Below, piece after piece: positions 1 to 7,827 of a stretch of 40,895 nt of DNA (positions are counted from its first letter, which is position 1; the number at the start of each line of letters is the position of its first letter). The position numbers and the translations under genes are program-made. The stretch is from Kaiparowitsia implicata GSE-PSE-MK54-09C. GTDB lineage: Bacteria; Cyanobacteriota; Cyanobacteriia; Elainellales; Elainellaceae. The stretch lies in contig JAHHHI010000014.1 of assembly GCA_019359435.1 (NCBI GenBank), positions 1 through 40,895 of the forward strand, read 5' to 3'. The notes below the pieces were generated by a model. That model made no database searches. It had not been told where the DNA came from and was given only the letters and a program-made list of their open reading frames with translations.

Positions 1-56
1 GTCCCGCGAGCACTACGATAATCGGGGACGGTCTGTAAAGCTTCAATGAGATTCAT
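1..56 (-). CDS. N-terminus of an ISAs1-like transposase, cut by the window edge
   Basis: Reading leftward from an ATG at 56, the only visible codons give MNLIEALQTVPDYRSARG and then leave the window. This start resembles the N-termini of ISAs1/H-repeat family DDE transposases, which open with a short helix of the type 'LIEALxxxxDxR' before the first membrane-like hydrophobic stretch. Nothing of the catalytic domain is present, so intactness cannot be judged. A possible element end lies outside the start codon near 110-126. The family assignment rests on 18 residues and is tentative. Confidence 0.5.
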   Translation of the reverse strand, partial: MNLIEALQTVPDYRSARG

Positions 57-365
57 CGCGACACCAGCGTTTAAGGGATGTCTCTATAGCTTAATTTCTA
101 TCTCATCACAGTGAATCAGCCCTACCTTAGGCTGGACTCATTTGTAAGAGGGTTACATTAGAGTTTTATTAGAGGTGCGCTAGGATTTAGGTATGCTGCG
201 GCGCAGCTAGCGTTATGTCTTCGCGACGATGGTCACTACAGAGTCTAGATAGTTATTAAAGCCTTATTCTGCGAGGACTTCACGCACTTTATGCTGCAAA
301 TGCCTCAATTTAGGTGGCCGCAATTGTGATCGTCTAGCCAACATATAGTGGGAGAGTTGAACCTA
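57..365. other. Intergenic region beside the transposase
   Basis: No gene is recognised here. The stretch 110-126 (cagtgaatcagccctac) may be the outer end of the insertion sequence whose transposase begins at 56. A reverse-strand ORF of about 26 codons (roughly 265-342) is basic and looks like a protein C-terminus, but it has no recognisable family. The remainder is AT-rich and unremarkable. Confidence 0.3.
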
Positions 366-587
366 ATGTTTTTAGATGAATTATCGCCTGTTGCAAAGGA
401 ACTAGTAAGTCATCCAGTTGCTTTTCTAGGAGGACTTGCATCTGGGCTGTTTCGCCTTAATTTGTCAGATGACCCTGTCAAAAGTTGGCTAGAACAACAG
501 ACTGGGGCAAGCATTAGCTCACCATCGGCAGATGGTAGTTTGTCTAATGGCCGGGGAAGTGGCCCACAATCAATTTCGATCGACTAA
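366..587 (+). CDS. Small conserved cyanobacterial protein of unknown function
   Basis: A 73-residue protein beginning MFLDELSPVAKELVSHP. The first 50 residues carry a hydrophobic, glycine-rich stretch (AFLGGLASGLFRL), followed by a predicted helix (DPVKSWLEQQ). The last 25 residues are Ser/Gly-rich and probably disordered. I chose the ATG at 366 because a GGAGAG ribosome-binding site sits ten bases upstream; an in-frame GTG at 348 would swallow that site. The N-terminal part looks like short proteins common in cyanobacteria, but I know no function for it. The hydrophobic stretch could be a weak membrane association. Confidence 0.6.
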   Translation: MFLDELSPVAKELVSHPVAFLGGLASGLFRLNLSDDPVKSWLEQQTGASISSPSADGSLSNGRGSGPQSISID

Positions 588-610
588 CGTGCGATCGCCC
601 AACTCCACAA

Positions 611-716
611 CGGCTAATTGACAGGTGCTTATTCGCTGACAGAGCACCTGAAGTGCTAGCCGATACAATCAGTATTGTGGAATCTATGCGAATAGAGAGT
701 TACACAATACTGATTG
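611..716. repeat. Two adjacent long inverted repeats between convergent genes
   Basis: The first palindrome spans 611-662: CGGCTA pairs with TAGCCG, and inside it CAGGTGCT pairs with AGCACCTG. Four bases later a second begins at 666: CAATCAGTATTGTG (666-679) is perfectly complementary to CACAATACTGATTG (703-716). They lie between the 3' ends of the small protein gene and the TPR gene, so a bidirectional terminator is one reading. Neither stem is followed by a good T-run, and the 14-bp perfect arms also fit a small mobile-element remnant. Confidence 0.55.
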
Positions 717-770
717 TTTCAATCCAGTAGATATCTATAATAAAGGACTAAAAGCCCCCTATCAACAGAC

Positions 771-1535
771 TCAAACTTCCAATGGGGACAATAACTCATT
801 CATCCAAGCTGCGACGTGCAAATGAAGCCGCGTGGAATTGTTGTCCACAGCACTCGATTCTGAATGCTTGATAGTATCAAGGGCTCGCTGATAATCGGCG
901 ATCGCACAATTCCAATCACCCCACAGATGATAGGTTCGCCCTCGCTCGCTGTAGACATGACCTTGCAAACAATTCAGCGCGAGTGCAGCATCAAAACTCT
1001 CGATAGCGCGGTCATACATCTGCATATCTCGAAATGTAATACCTTGGTTAATCCAAGCACGTATATTTTCTGGATTTAATTCTAGCGCGGCGTCATAATC
1101 TAGAACTGCCTCGAGTAACTGACCTTGCACAGCATAGTAATTAGCCCGATTGTTGTAGGCACTGTCTAGCATTGGGTTGATATCTAGAGCCCGATTGTAG
1201 TCGGCAATTGCTTCTACCATCCGCCCACCTTGAAAGTAAACTAGCCCTCGATTGTTATAATCGCGAGCGCTAGAGGGGTTAAGGAGTAACAATCGATTGA
1301 ACAAAGATAGAGCCGCATCAAAATTTCCATAATGCACTTGCTCTAGTGCTTGCTGTCGCAACCGGGTTTCGTGCTCGGCTGGCGTCATTGCTATAGGATG
1401 CCCCATGGGTAATCGCTTCGACTGCCAGCGTTTCTGAGCCCGCTTAACAGACTTTTCCAGGATTTGCACCTGGTTACCCACAGCATTGGTTGGGTTTGCC
1501 TTTGTTCGACGGCTAATAAAGGGGCGGGTATTCAT
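771..1535 (-). CDS. Tetratricopeptide-repeat protein
   Basis: A 254-residue soluble protein. Residues 1-50 are basic and probably disordered. From about residue 57 to 222 there are five consecutive 34-residue TPR units with the usual pattern of W/Y-x-x-x-G...Y...A...F...A...P; the second to fourth units (about 91-192) are the clearest, with the repeating A-x-x-D-Y-x-x-A-L-x-x-N-P signature. TPR arrays are protein-interaction scaffolds; the partner cannot be told from sequence. There is no signal peptide or membrane segment. It stands alone, convergent with the small upstream gene. The ATG at 1535 is the first in frame. Confidence 0.8.
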   Translation of the reverse strand: MNTRPFISRRTKANPTNAVGNQVQILEKSVKRAQKRWQSKRLPMGHPIAMTPAEHETRLRQQALEQVHYGNFDAALSLFNRLLLLNPSSARDYNNRGLVYFQGGRMVEAIADYNRALDINPMLDSAYNNRANYYAVQGQLLEAVLDYDAALELNPENIRAWINQGITFRDMQMYDRAIESFDAALALNCLQGHVYSERGRTYHLWGDWNCAIADYQRALDTIKHSESSAVDNNSTRLHLHVAAWMNELLSPLEV

Positions 1536-2455
1536 GGTTTTAGCATCCTTGCGATGAATCAGAGCCTATGGACAGCACCACTAAGATTCAGTCTCTTTAG
1601 ATTCAGTATCTTGTGGTTAGATAACCGATGCATCTATCCCTGTGTCACTTGTTAATGTGTCTTATCGACCGGGTTTGCGGCAGGTTGAAACTACTGAAAA
1701 CAATTCGTAGGCTAAATAACAAAAAATGGTTTTATCTTGCTGAAACCCTTGCACAGAAACCTATCTAGCCCCCAAAGGAGAACTACAACGTCTCTCCGTA
1801 TAATTCCTGAGGAAACGGCATATTTTCTTGAAGAAGCATGAGATTGAAGTCAGAAAGACGCTCGTAAGTATAGATAAATTCATTGAAGATGGCCTCTGGA
1901 GGCCCAAAGAAAATGATGAGGTGCATGCCCATCACATCGTTTTTAACCCAACTAACAGTTTCGCCGTATAGACCGCAGTGAAATCGCTTCAATTACAGTT
2001 GATATAGGACGATCAATAGTTCAGCCACGTTTCTATACAAGCGCTGAAACATCTAAATTTTCTGCTGGGCAAGCTATTGCAGAAGATGGCTAAAACTCGT
2101 TTTCTAACGGTGACTGTCAAAGTTGACCGGGATATGGGTTGATGCTAGTCGTGTTTTTACGTAGTTACTGAGAGATGCAAACGGTGGCTGTGTGAGAGCT
2201 TTTTGCGAGGATAGCCTCACAAGATGCACATACCAATTTCATCCATAGGTACGGGTTTAGATGATTGAGGAACCTGACCTGCAAGGATCCTACGAGAAAA
2301 ATTACCTGGCTCGACTGAAGCAGTTAGGAGTATTCCATCTAAGGTTACGGTCTGCTTTGAGCAGGGCTGTCACCAGTTGTCAGACCTCTGGCTTGGCTGC
2401 GCCAATGCTCCTACGGGGCGTTGCATAATTAAGAGATGAATCAAGGTGATCTGCG
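1536..2455. other. Gene-poor region, probably decayed
   Basis: About 900 bases with no confidently coding sequence. The only open stretch of note is a reverse-strand one at 1783-1992, listed separately. The segment just before the IS1-like remnant contains partly repetitive GC-rich text near 2390-2425, which may be the left flank or end of that element. I see no tRNA or strong terminator. Confidence 0.4.
1783..1992 (-). CDS. Possible small hypothetical protein or gene fragment
   Basis: A 69-codon open frame starting at a TTG directly after an in-frame stop, with no convincing ribosome-binding site. The translation has a natural amino-acid mix, including a hydrophobic run (MGMHLIIFFGPP). The pentapeptide LYGET occurs both near the start and at the very end, which hints at an ancient duplication or chance. 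I do not recognise a family. It could be the surviving piece of a longer gene in this decayed region. Confidence 0.2.
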   Translation of the reverse strand: MKRFHCGLYGETVSWVKNDVMGMHLIIFFGPPEAIFNEFIYTYERLSDFNLMLLQENMPFPQELYGETL

Positions 2456-3217
2456 ATGCAATATCCAGAGTGTGGAGCCACTCCTATCCTTAAGAATGGC
2501 AACAAGAAAGGTAAGCAAAATCAAATTGGTGCAATCTGCGGTCGTCGGTTTCGGGTTTCGGGCCATAGAACGGGTTAAAGGGAGCTTACCAAACGACGGT
2601 GATCACTTGAGTGAAGCAAGTGGGCGAACGATTCAGAATGTTGACGACCCTGAAACGACTCCAGAGGTCGGCGAACTCAACGTAGCTTGCTTCCCGAAGG
2701 GCATTGGGGTCGTGTTGTAGACATGTGGATGATAATTCTGAATGCCCTAAGCCTTAAGCAGTTTAGCAACCCTGACCACAGGTCTAGAACATCACCGGGC
2801 ATTGGAAACCTTTGTCGGCTCAAACAAACAAGATTTGGCTGTAAATGGACGTTGACCAATGCAGAACATAGATTTTAGTGCTCCTAATCCGAGACGTTTC
2901 AACCGCTCTGGACGCGGGTCGCCCATTGGCAGCGCCACTTCTACGTCAACGACGGGTAGACGGTGTATCCCAGGTTTATTCCAGAGGACAATCAAATTGC
3001 CTGCAAATCCTACATGACTTGGTTCGTTTGCGCAGCGTCTCCCTTGGGAACGGGAGACAACACTCGTACGCCCTTGGCGGAGCGAAGCTTTACATTGCAC
3101 TATCTAGCCCGCCAGCACCACAAAACACTCTGCTGCTTCGAGTCCGTAGAAATGCTGGCTCACGCTGTGCGACTGTTACTTTACTGCCTTACGTTCGAGG
3201 GTGTCCCTGTCTCTTCA
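2456..3217 (+). pseudogene. Decayed IS1-family transposase (InsA plus InsB-like parts)
   Basis: From ATG 2456 the frame reads MQYPECGATPILKNG, continues through a GKQNQ stretch to an ICGRRF segment, and stops near 2578. This is the zinc-finger N-terminus of IS1 InsA, with the second Cys of the first knuckle site replaced by Tyr. Further on, one frame reads SETFQPLW...HFYVNDG, hits a TAG at 2957-2959 where the family has an aromatic residue, and continues TVYPRFIPEDNQI. After a 60-80 base disruption it resumes as LHYLARQHHKTL...SVEMLAHAVRLLLY, the InsB C-terminus. The middle of the element is unrecognisable. Several stops, frame changes and an internal insertion make it non-functional. Confidence 0.75.
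3037..3058. repeat. Short palindrome inserted inside the IS1 remnant
   Basis: GTCTCCC (3037-3043) pairs perfectly with GGGAGAC (3052-3058) around an 8-base loop. It falls just where the transposase translation is interrupted between KSYMTW and the LHYLARQ block. GC-rich palindromes of this cgcagcgtctccc type are common interspersed repeats in filamentous cyanobacteria, so this looks like a small repeat that landed in the dead transposase. Confidence 0.5.
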
Positions 3218-3312
3218 AGGTTCATTCCTCAATTCAGCCACATCAAAAAGTCTAAAAAACCTGAGCGATCTGTAGATGCTCAAGTTCGCGCATGGAATTC
3301 GGCGCAATAGGC

Positions 3313-3609
3313 TTAGCGAGTGCCGGAACCTTGTGTATTACCGGGGCCATCTGCAACAGGGGGGCTATAGGGAGGAGAGCTAGACCCGTTCGCAATTTGA
3401 ATAATTAAGTCGGCGGCTATCACACCATTGGCCTCATCAGTATGACGCTCAAACTCTTCAGGCATTAACGTAATAGAAGCAGCAGACGCCTCCACCTGCT
3501 GAGACAAAGGCTCATTACCCAACGTTGATGCCACCGCATGACTTGGTGTCGCGATAGACAGTCCCATCGCAGCACATGCAACCGCTAAAAATTTGAAAAG
3601 AGCGTTCAT
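3313..3609 (-). CDS. Small exported hypothetical protein
   Basis: A 98-residue protein with a classical signal peptide: MNALFKF, a hydrophobic core (LAVACAAMGLSIA) and a likely signal peptidase I site after PSHA (about residue 25). The mature part of some 73 residues is acidic in the middle and ends in a Ser/Pro/Gly-rich tail. There are no cysteines in the mature chain and no recognisable domain. It probably resides in the periplasm or outside the cell. The ATG at 3609 is well placed for the signal peptide. Its stop lies just beyond the IS1 remnant. Confidence 0.6.
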   Translation of the reverse strand: MNALFKFLAVACAAMGLSIATPSHAVASTLGNEPLSQQVEASAASITLMPEEFERHTDEANGVIAADLIIQIANGSSSPPYSPPVADGPGNTQGSGTR

Positions 3610-4192
3610 ACGAGAGCTTTCGGTATTTCTACTTAAAATATACAGCCCTTTACTAAGGAAGACTGCGAAATATTTAGTTATTTCCGAAAAATCTATCAGA
3701 AGGCTGAGGAGTTTTACACATCCTTAAGAGATATTTTGGATTTTGGCAGATATTCCTTCAGTCATAGGCCACGATTTCCTCAGTCATAACGCTAGAAATT
3801 CACAAATTATGCAGTTTTAGCGAACTTCTGACGATATTTAAAAATTCTTCGTGAAGTTTATTTTAGATTTGCATAGCCTCTCGAAACAAAAAAATCAGGA
3901 GATCCGGTCTCTCCGCTTCATTTCTTTGAGGATGATCTGAACTGACGGTTACAGGGAAGTATCGTCATACCTCAGAGGCAAAGGACGCGGATCAGGAGAG
4001 TGTTCACAGATGTTTACAATTCCTAATAGTCTAGGGCCAGGGGAGGAGGCCGGGATGCTGATAGGTCTGTGCGCTAGGCAGGCTACCAGTAGGTCAATTC
4101 CTAGTAGAGATGGCCTTAGCTTGGGGTTGGGCTTCAATGTTGAGCGGGTGTGCGCAGACATAAGCTGGTTATAAAGATGTGGATGATAAAGC
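3610..4192. other. Intergenic region, divergent promoters expected
   Basis: About 580 bases between the exported protein gene (leftward) and the oxidoreductase gene (rightward). The left part (3610-3900) is AT-rich, consistent with promoter DNA. The right part is GC-richer and has a reverse-strand open frame at 3949-4194 of Pro/Leu/His-rich text, which I regard as non-coding. No convincing operator or RNA gene is visible. Confidence 0.4.
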
Positions 4193-5710
4193 ATGCCAGA
4201 TGCAGTGGATGCAGTAATTGTAGGCAGCGGTATTGGCGGGCTGGTGGCAGGCGCAATGCTGGCGCGCTATGGGCGTCGGGTGGTGGTGTGTGAGAGTCAT
4301 GGAATTGCTGGGGGTGCCGCTCATGGATTTGAGCGGCGGGGGTTTCGCTTTGATACGGGGCCGTCGTTTTTCTGTGGATTGAGTGATCGCACCTCCTTGA
4401 ATCCGCTGCGGCAGGTGCTAGATGCACTGGGGGAGACTGTAGAGGCGATCGCCTACGATCCCCTAGGGCATTACCACTTCCCTGAAGGCACGCTGCCCAT
4501 TTATGGCGATGCCGCGCGCTACCGAGAGGCGGTTGCGCAGTTCACCCCGACCGGGGCTCAAGAACTGGCGCAGTTTGAGCAGCAGATGTTGCGTTTATAT
4601 GAAGCGCTGCGGGGCATTCCGACGCTGGCGCTGCGAGCAGATTGGAAGCTGGTGAGCACGCTCATGGGCCGCTATCCGCTGGCGTTGCTGACGCTGTTGC
4701 CTCACCTGCGGCTGATTCGGGGCTCGGTGGGGGATGTGTTGGATACCTGGGTGCGAGATCCCTTTGTGCGGCGGTTGGTGGATTTGGAATGTTTTTTGCT
4801 GTCGGGGCTAACGGCGGCGGGCACGGTGGCCCCTGAGGTGAGCTTTATGTTAGGAGAGCGATCGCGCTCTGTGGTGGACTATCCCCTCGGTGGGGCCGAG
4901 GCGATCGTGGCGGCGCTCGTGCGGGGACTTAAAACGTGGGGCGGCGAACTGCGGCTGAATACTCATGTGGAGGAGATCGTGGTTGAGCAGGGGCGGGTGC
5001 AAGGCGTGCAGGTGCGGGGGGGCGATCGCCTGTTGGCTCCAGTTGTGATCTCCAACGCAACCATCTGGGACACCTATACCCATCTGCTCAAGCCTGACCG
5101 GCTGCCCGCTACCTATCGGCAAACCGCCTTAGACACTGCGGCGATCGACAGCTTTATGCATCTGCATCTGGGCATTCGCGCCGACGGGTTAGAAGGGCTA
5201 ACAGGGCACCATGTCGTCTTGCATGAGGGCGATCGCCCTCTGACAGACCCAGGGAACACCTGCATGATTTCCATTCCGTCTGTATGGGATGCAACCCTAG
5301 CGCCCCCGCAGCACCACGTGGTTCATGCCTACACGCTAGAGCCCTTTGTGAGCTGGCAGCGAGATGGGGACTATGCCCACCGCAAACACGCCAAGGCGGA
5401 GCCGCTTTACCGAGCGCTAGAGCGGGTGATCCCCGATGTGCGGCAGCGGGTGGTTCAAGAGATGATCGGCACGCCGCTGACCCATGCTCACTATCTGCGG
5501 CGCGATCGCGGCACCTATGGCCCCGCGATTCCGGCCAAGCAGGGTATGTTTCCCTCGCCGCAAACGCCCATTGCTGGGCTGTATCGAGTGGGCGATAGCA
5601 CCATGCCGGGAATTGGCGTGCCTGCAGTCGCGGCATCGGGCCTGCTGTGTGCCAACACGCTGGTGTCGCCCCAGCAGACGACAGATCTGCTGAATCAATT
5701 GGGGTTATAG
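4193..5710 (+). CDS. FAD-dependent oxidoreductase of the CrtI / carotenoid isomerase-like family
   Basis: A 505-residue flavoprotein. The N-terminus has the Rossmann dinucleotide motif GSGIGG (11-16) and the acidic residue E34 ending the second strand, followed by the GG...R-G-F-x-F-D-x-G block typical of phytoene desaturase, CrtISO and retinol-saturase-like enzymes. The C-terminus has the second FAD motif (GLYRVGDST...G-V-P-A-V-A-A-SG, about 465-487). The substrate is probably a polyene or another hydrophobic molecule, but the sequence does not show which. It is clearly different from the crtD gene in this window and does not read like typical CrtH, so no symbol is given. The EamA transporter gene follows closely and may be co-transcribed. 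Confidence 0.75.
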   Translation: MPDAVDAVIVGSGIGGLVAGAMLARYGRRVVVCESHGIAGGAAHGFERRGFRFDTGPSFFCGLSDRTSLNPLRQVLDALGETVEAIAYDPLGHYHFPEGTLPIYGDAARYREAVAQFTPTGAQELAQFEQQMLRLYEALRGIPTLALRADWKLVSTLMGRYPLALLTLLPHLRLIRGSVGDVLDTWVRDPFVRRLVDLECFLLSGLTAAGTVAPEVSFMLGERSRSVVDYPLGGAEAIVAALVRGLKTWGGELRLNTHVEEIVVEQGRVQGVQVRGGDRLLAPVVISNATIWDTYTHLLKPDRLPATYRQTALDTAAIDSFMHLHLGIRADGLEGLTGHHVVLHEGDRPLTDPGNTCMISIPSVWDATLAPPQHHVVHAYTLEPFVSWQRDGDYAHRKHAKAEPLYRALERVIPDVRQRVVQEMIGTPLTHAHYLRRDRGTYGPAIPAKQGMFPSPQTPIAGLYRVGDSTMPGIGVPAVAASGLLCANTLVSPQQTTDLLNQLGL

Positions 5711-5798
5711 AGTGCTCGGATACGTTGGATCTACGCTAACAATGACGTGGGTGATCGCCCTTTGCCCGACGACGCTAGGCACCGTTGGGGATGGGGGA

Positions 5799-6719
5799 AT
5801 GGGCTTGCTGATTGCGGTTAAGGGTGAGTTGGCAGCATTGGCCGGAGCAATGATTTGGGCGATCGCCTCGGTCATCTATTCCCACTTGGGGCAGCGTCTG
5901 TCGCCGCTGGTGCTCAACCTAGTCAAAAGTGGATTGGCGATCCTAATGCTGGCGCTGACCTTAGCTGTGCTGCAGCAGCCTCTCACGACCACCAGTCCAA
6001 CGCCAGTGCTGTTGCTGTTGCTCAGCGGTGTCATCGGCATTGGCCTGGGCGACACGGCCTTCTTTGGCTGCATCAACCGCTTGGGGGCGCGCCGTGCGTT
6101 ATTAATGGAAGCCTTGGCTCCGCCGCTGACGGCCCTGCTGGCGCTTCTAACCCTGCAAGAATACTTGCGGGCGATCGCCTGGTGGGGCATTGCACTGACG
6201 GTCGCTGGCGTGACCTGGGTGATCGCCGAACGCACTCGTCCTGCCACCCTGGCGTTACCCATTGACGCCCCGCCGAGCCAGTGGCGAATGGGCGTTGCGC
6301 TGGGTCTATTGGCCGCCCTTGGGCAAGCCGTCGGCGCAGTGCTATCGCGGGCGGCACTGGCCACGACCGATATCAGTCCACTGTGGAGCACGGTGTTGCG
6401 GCTGGTCGCGGGCGTCTTCATCCTATCGTTGGGTGTGGGGCGGCAGCCTCATATACTGAGAGAATTAAAATGGCTGCGATCGCCCAAAGTTCTACAGACT
6501 GTAGTGTTAGTCGCGTTTGCAGGCACCTATCTCGGCATCTGGCTCCAGCAAACAGCGCTGAAATTTACCGCGGCGGGCATTGCCCAAGCGCTAGGAGCAA
6601 CTAGCCCGCTCTTTATACTACCCTTAGCCCTAAGACTCGGCGAGTCTCTTAGCGTGCGGGCCTGGCTGGGTGTTTTGATTGCGCTAGCGGGCATCTGGCT
6701 CCTACTGGCTCGGGGCTAG
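5799..6719 (+). CDS. DMT-superfamily (EamA) transporter
   Basis: An inner-membrane protein of about 306 residues with roughly ten hydrophobic helices arranged as two EamA repeats, one in each half. Glycine-rich helix motifs (GVIGIGLGDTAFF in the first half, GTYLGIWLQQTALK in the second) are typical of the family. Members export metabolites, amino acids or drugs; the substrate cannot be inferred. The ATG at 5799 follows GGGGGA and starts just before the first helix; in-frame starts at GTG 5712 and ATG 5742 would add 29 or 19 residues. The GTG at 5712 begins next to the stop of the oxidoreductase gene, so translation from there is also possible. Confidence 0.8.
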   Translation: MGLLIAVKGELAALAGAMIWAIASVIYSHLGQRLSPLVLNLVKSGLAILMLALTLAVLQQPLTTTSPTPVLLLLLSGVIGIGLGDTAFFGCINRLGARRALLMEALAPPLTALLALLTLQEYLRAIAWWGIALTVAGVTWVIAERTRPATLALPIDAPPSQWRMGVALGLLAALGQAVGAVLSRAALATTDISPLWSTVLRLVAGVFILSLGVGRQPHILRELKWLRSPKVLQTVVLVAFAGTYLGIWLQQTALKFTAAGIAQALGATSPLFILPLALRLGESLSVRAWLGVLIALAGIWLLLARG

Positions 6720-7827
6720 CTTGCTCCTCAGCCAGCATTTAGCCTGAAGTGGCTTGGGCAGGTAGCCATGCTAACCGACTCAAGGGCGATCGCAAGGTTA
6801 AACTAAATATAAGAAAACCTAAAGTCACGCCAAAATTACTAGGGGCTGTCATCAATTAGCCTCTGATATCCCAGAAATCAACCGTCACAGCCCCTAGCCT
6901 GGTTTTTGGGTCGGGCGTAGCAACGCTCATAGCATCAGGCGTTTGGTTGGGATTGATGACACGCCCTAGGGCTTAGGTTAGCGGCTTGTCCCTAGACTGA
7001 GCCTTGCTAGGGCGTTACTCGTTCAGTTCTTCAACATTCATCAATTGATCCACAAGGCACTGTCTAGGTCATTGCCTAGGTTCAACTTTTATGAGCGATA
7101 ACCCCGCCCAAACTATAGCTGGAGCGACGCTACCTCAATTGAACTTGCTCCAGCCTCAAGCGCCTTGTCAGACCTGGTGTCATCCCTCATGGTGCGACGG
7201 CTGATGCTGAGACTCCCTGACGGCTGTCCGACCAGACGATGGAATCTCAGGAATGTCGCAGTGTCTCAGGCCCATACTCGAGCGTGGGAGCTGTTTGCTC
7301 GGCATGAATCTCTCCAGTAGCAGCTTGGGATGCCTCAGATTCAAGCAGACAGCGTGTGGCGATCGCCTGCAGATGTTCCAATCGTCTTAGCAGAAGCCTC
7401 AGAACGCGCCTTAAGCAGGGAAATTAGAAAAAGCCATCTGCTATAGACAGGCGCTAGGGAATTCTAAGATACTCGCGAACTCCGCACTCAAGATTGGTTA
7501 GGAGTTCTAGAGACTTTGGACAGTAGCTGAGAGCCGAGCTTAGGGCAATCTCTGCCAGAGACCCTCCCCGGTCAATTATCAACTACACCGTAGAAGCGAA
7601 CGGTGGTTTATCCAGTCGGGACGGAGCTTTTCGAGAACTGGTCTGCATTCTCCATCCTCCTCAATCCGATCCGTGAGCTGCAAGCGTTCTAGTGAATTGA
7701 GAGCAGCTTGTGATTCTACATTGAGCCCACTAATTGTCACCTATATTTTTACGCTCACCTTCTCTGTCTTGCCCACCTTGAGTTGGATTTATCGATCCGC
7801 CCTGTTTGATCTTTCTGTGTATTTATT
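6720..7827. other. 1.1-kb region with a MITE-like element and possible gene debris
   Basis: Apart from the 130-bp repeat at 6839-6968, this region holds no intact gene. An ATG at about 7092 opens 37 codons (MSDNPAQTIAGATLP...) and stops. The next frame from about 7191 gives 43 codons ending in SQAHTRAWELFARHESLQ before a stop. Codon use looks protein-like, so this may be a frameshifted, dying gene, but I recognise no family. The 7400-7827 part is featureless upstream DNA of the RMD1-like gene. Confidence 0.4.
6839..6968. repeat. MITE-like element A, copy 1
   Basis: A 130-base element bounded by CTA on both sides. Its ends are imperfect inverted repeats: TAGGGGCTGTCATCAA at the left and the complement of TAGGGCGTGTCATCAA at the right. 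Inside, the first 59 bases form their own palindrome (CTAGGGGCTGT ... ACAGCCCCTAG). A second copy of identical length lies at 30101-30230 and differs at only about six positions. There is no coding capacity. CTA-flanked ends of this kind fit a non-autonomous relative of an IS5-type element, which is inference. Confidence 0.8.

Noticed and set aside
265-342. Basic 26-codon reverse-strand frame resembling a protein C-terminus
   Set aside because: Too short to place in a family; no upstream frame continues it.
2878-3310. Overlapping open frames of 115-125 codons on the + strand
   Set aside because: One is the IS1-family C-terminal remnant read through its insertion and the other is a frame shadow of it; neither has a proper start or an intact domain.
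3949-4194. 81-codon reverse-strand frame upstream of the oxidoreductase gene
   Set aside because: Pro/Leu/His-rich text with no ribosome-binding site or familiar motif, in what should be promoter DNA.
4193-5710. Naming the first oxidoreductase crtH/CrtISO
   Set aside because: It has the FAD motifs of the superfamily, but its body does not match what I recall of CrtH, so only the superfamily is assigned.
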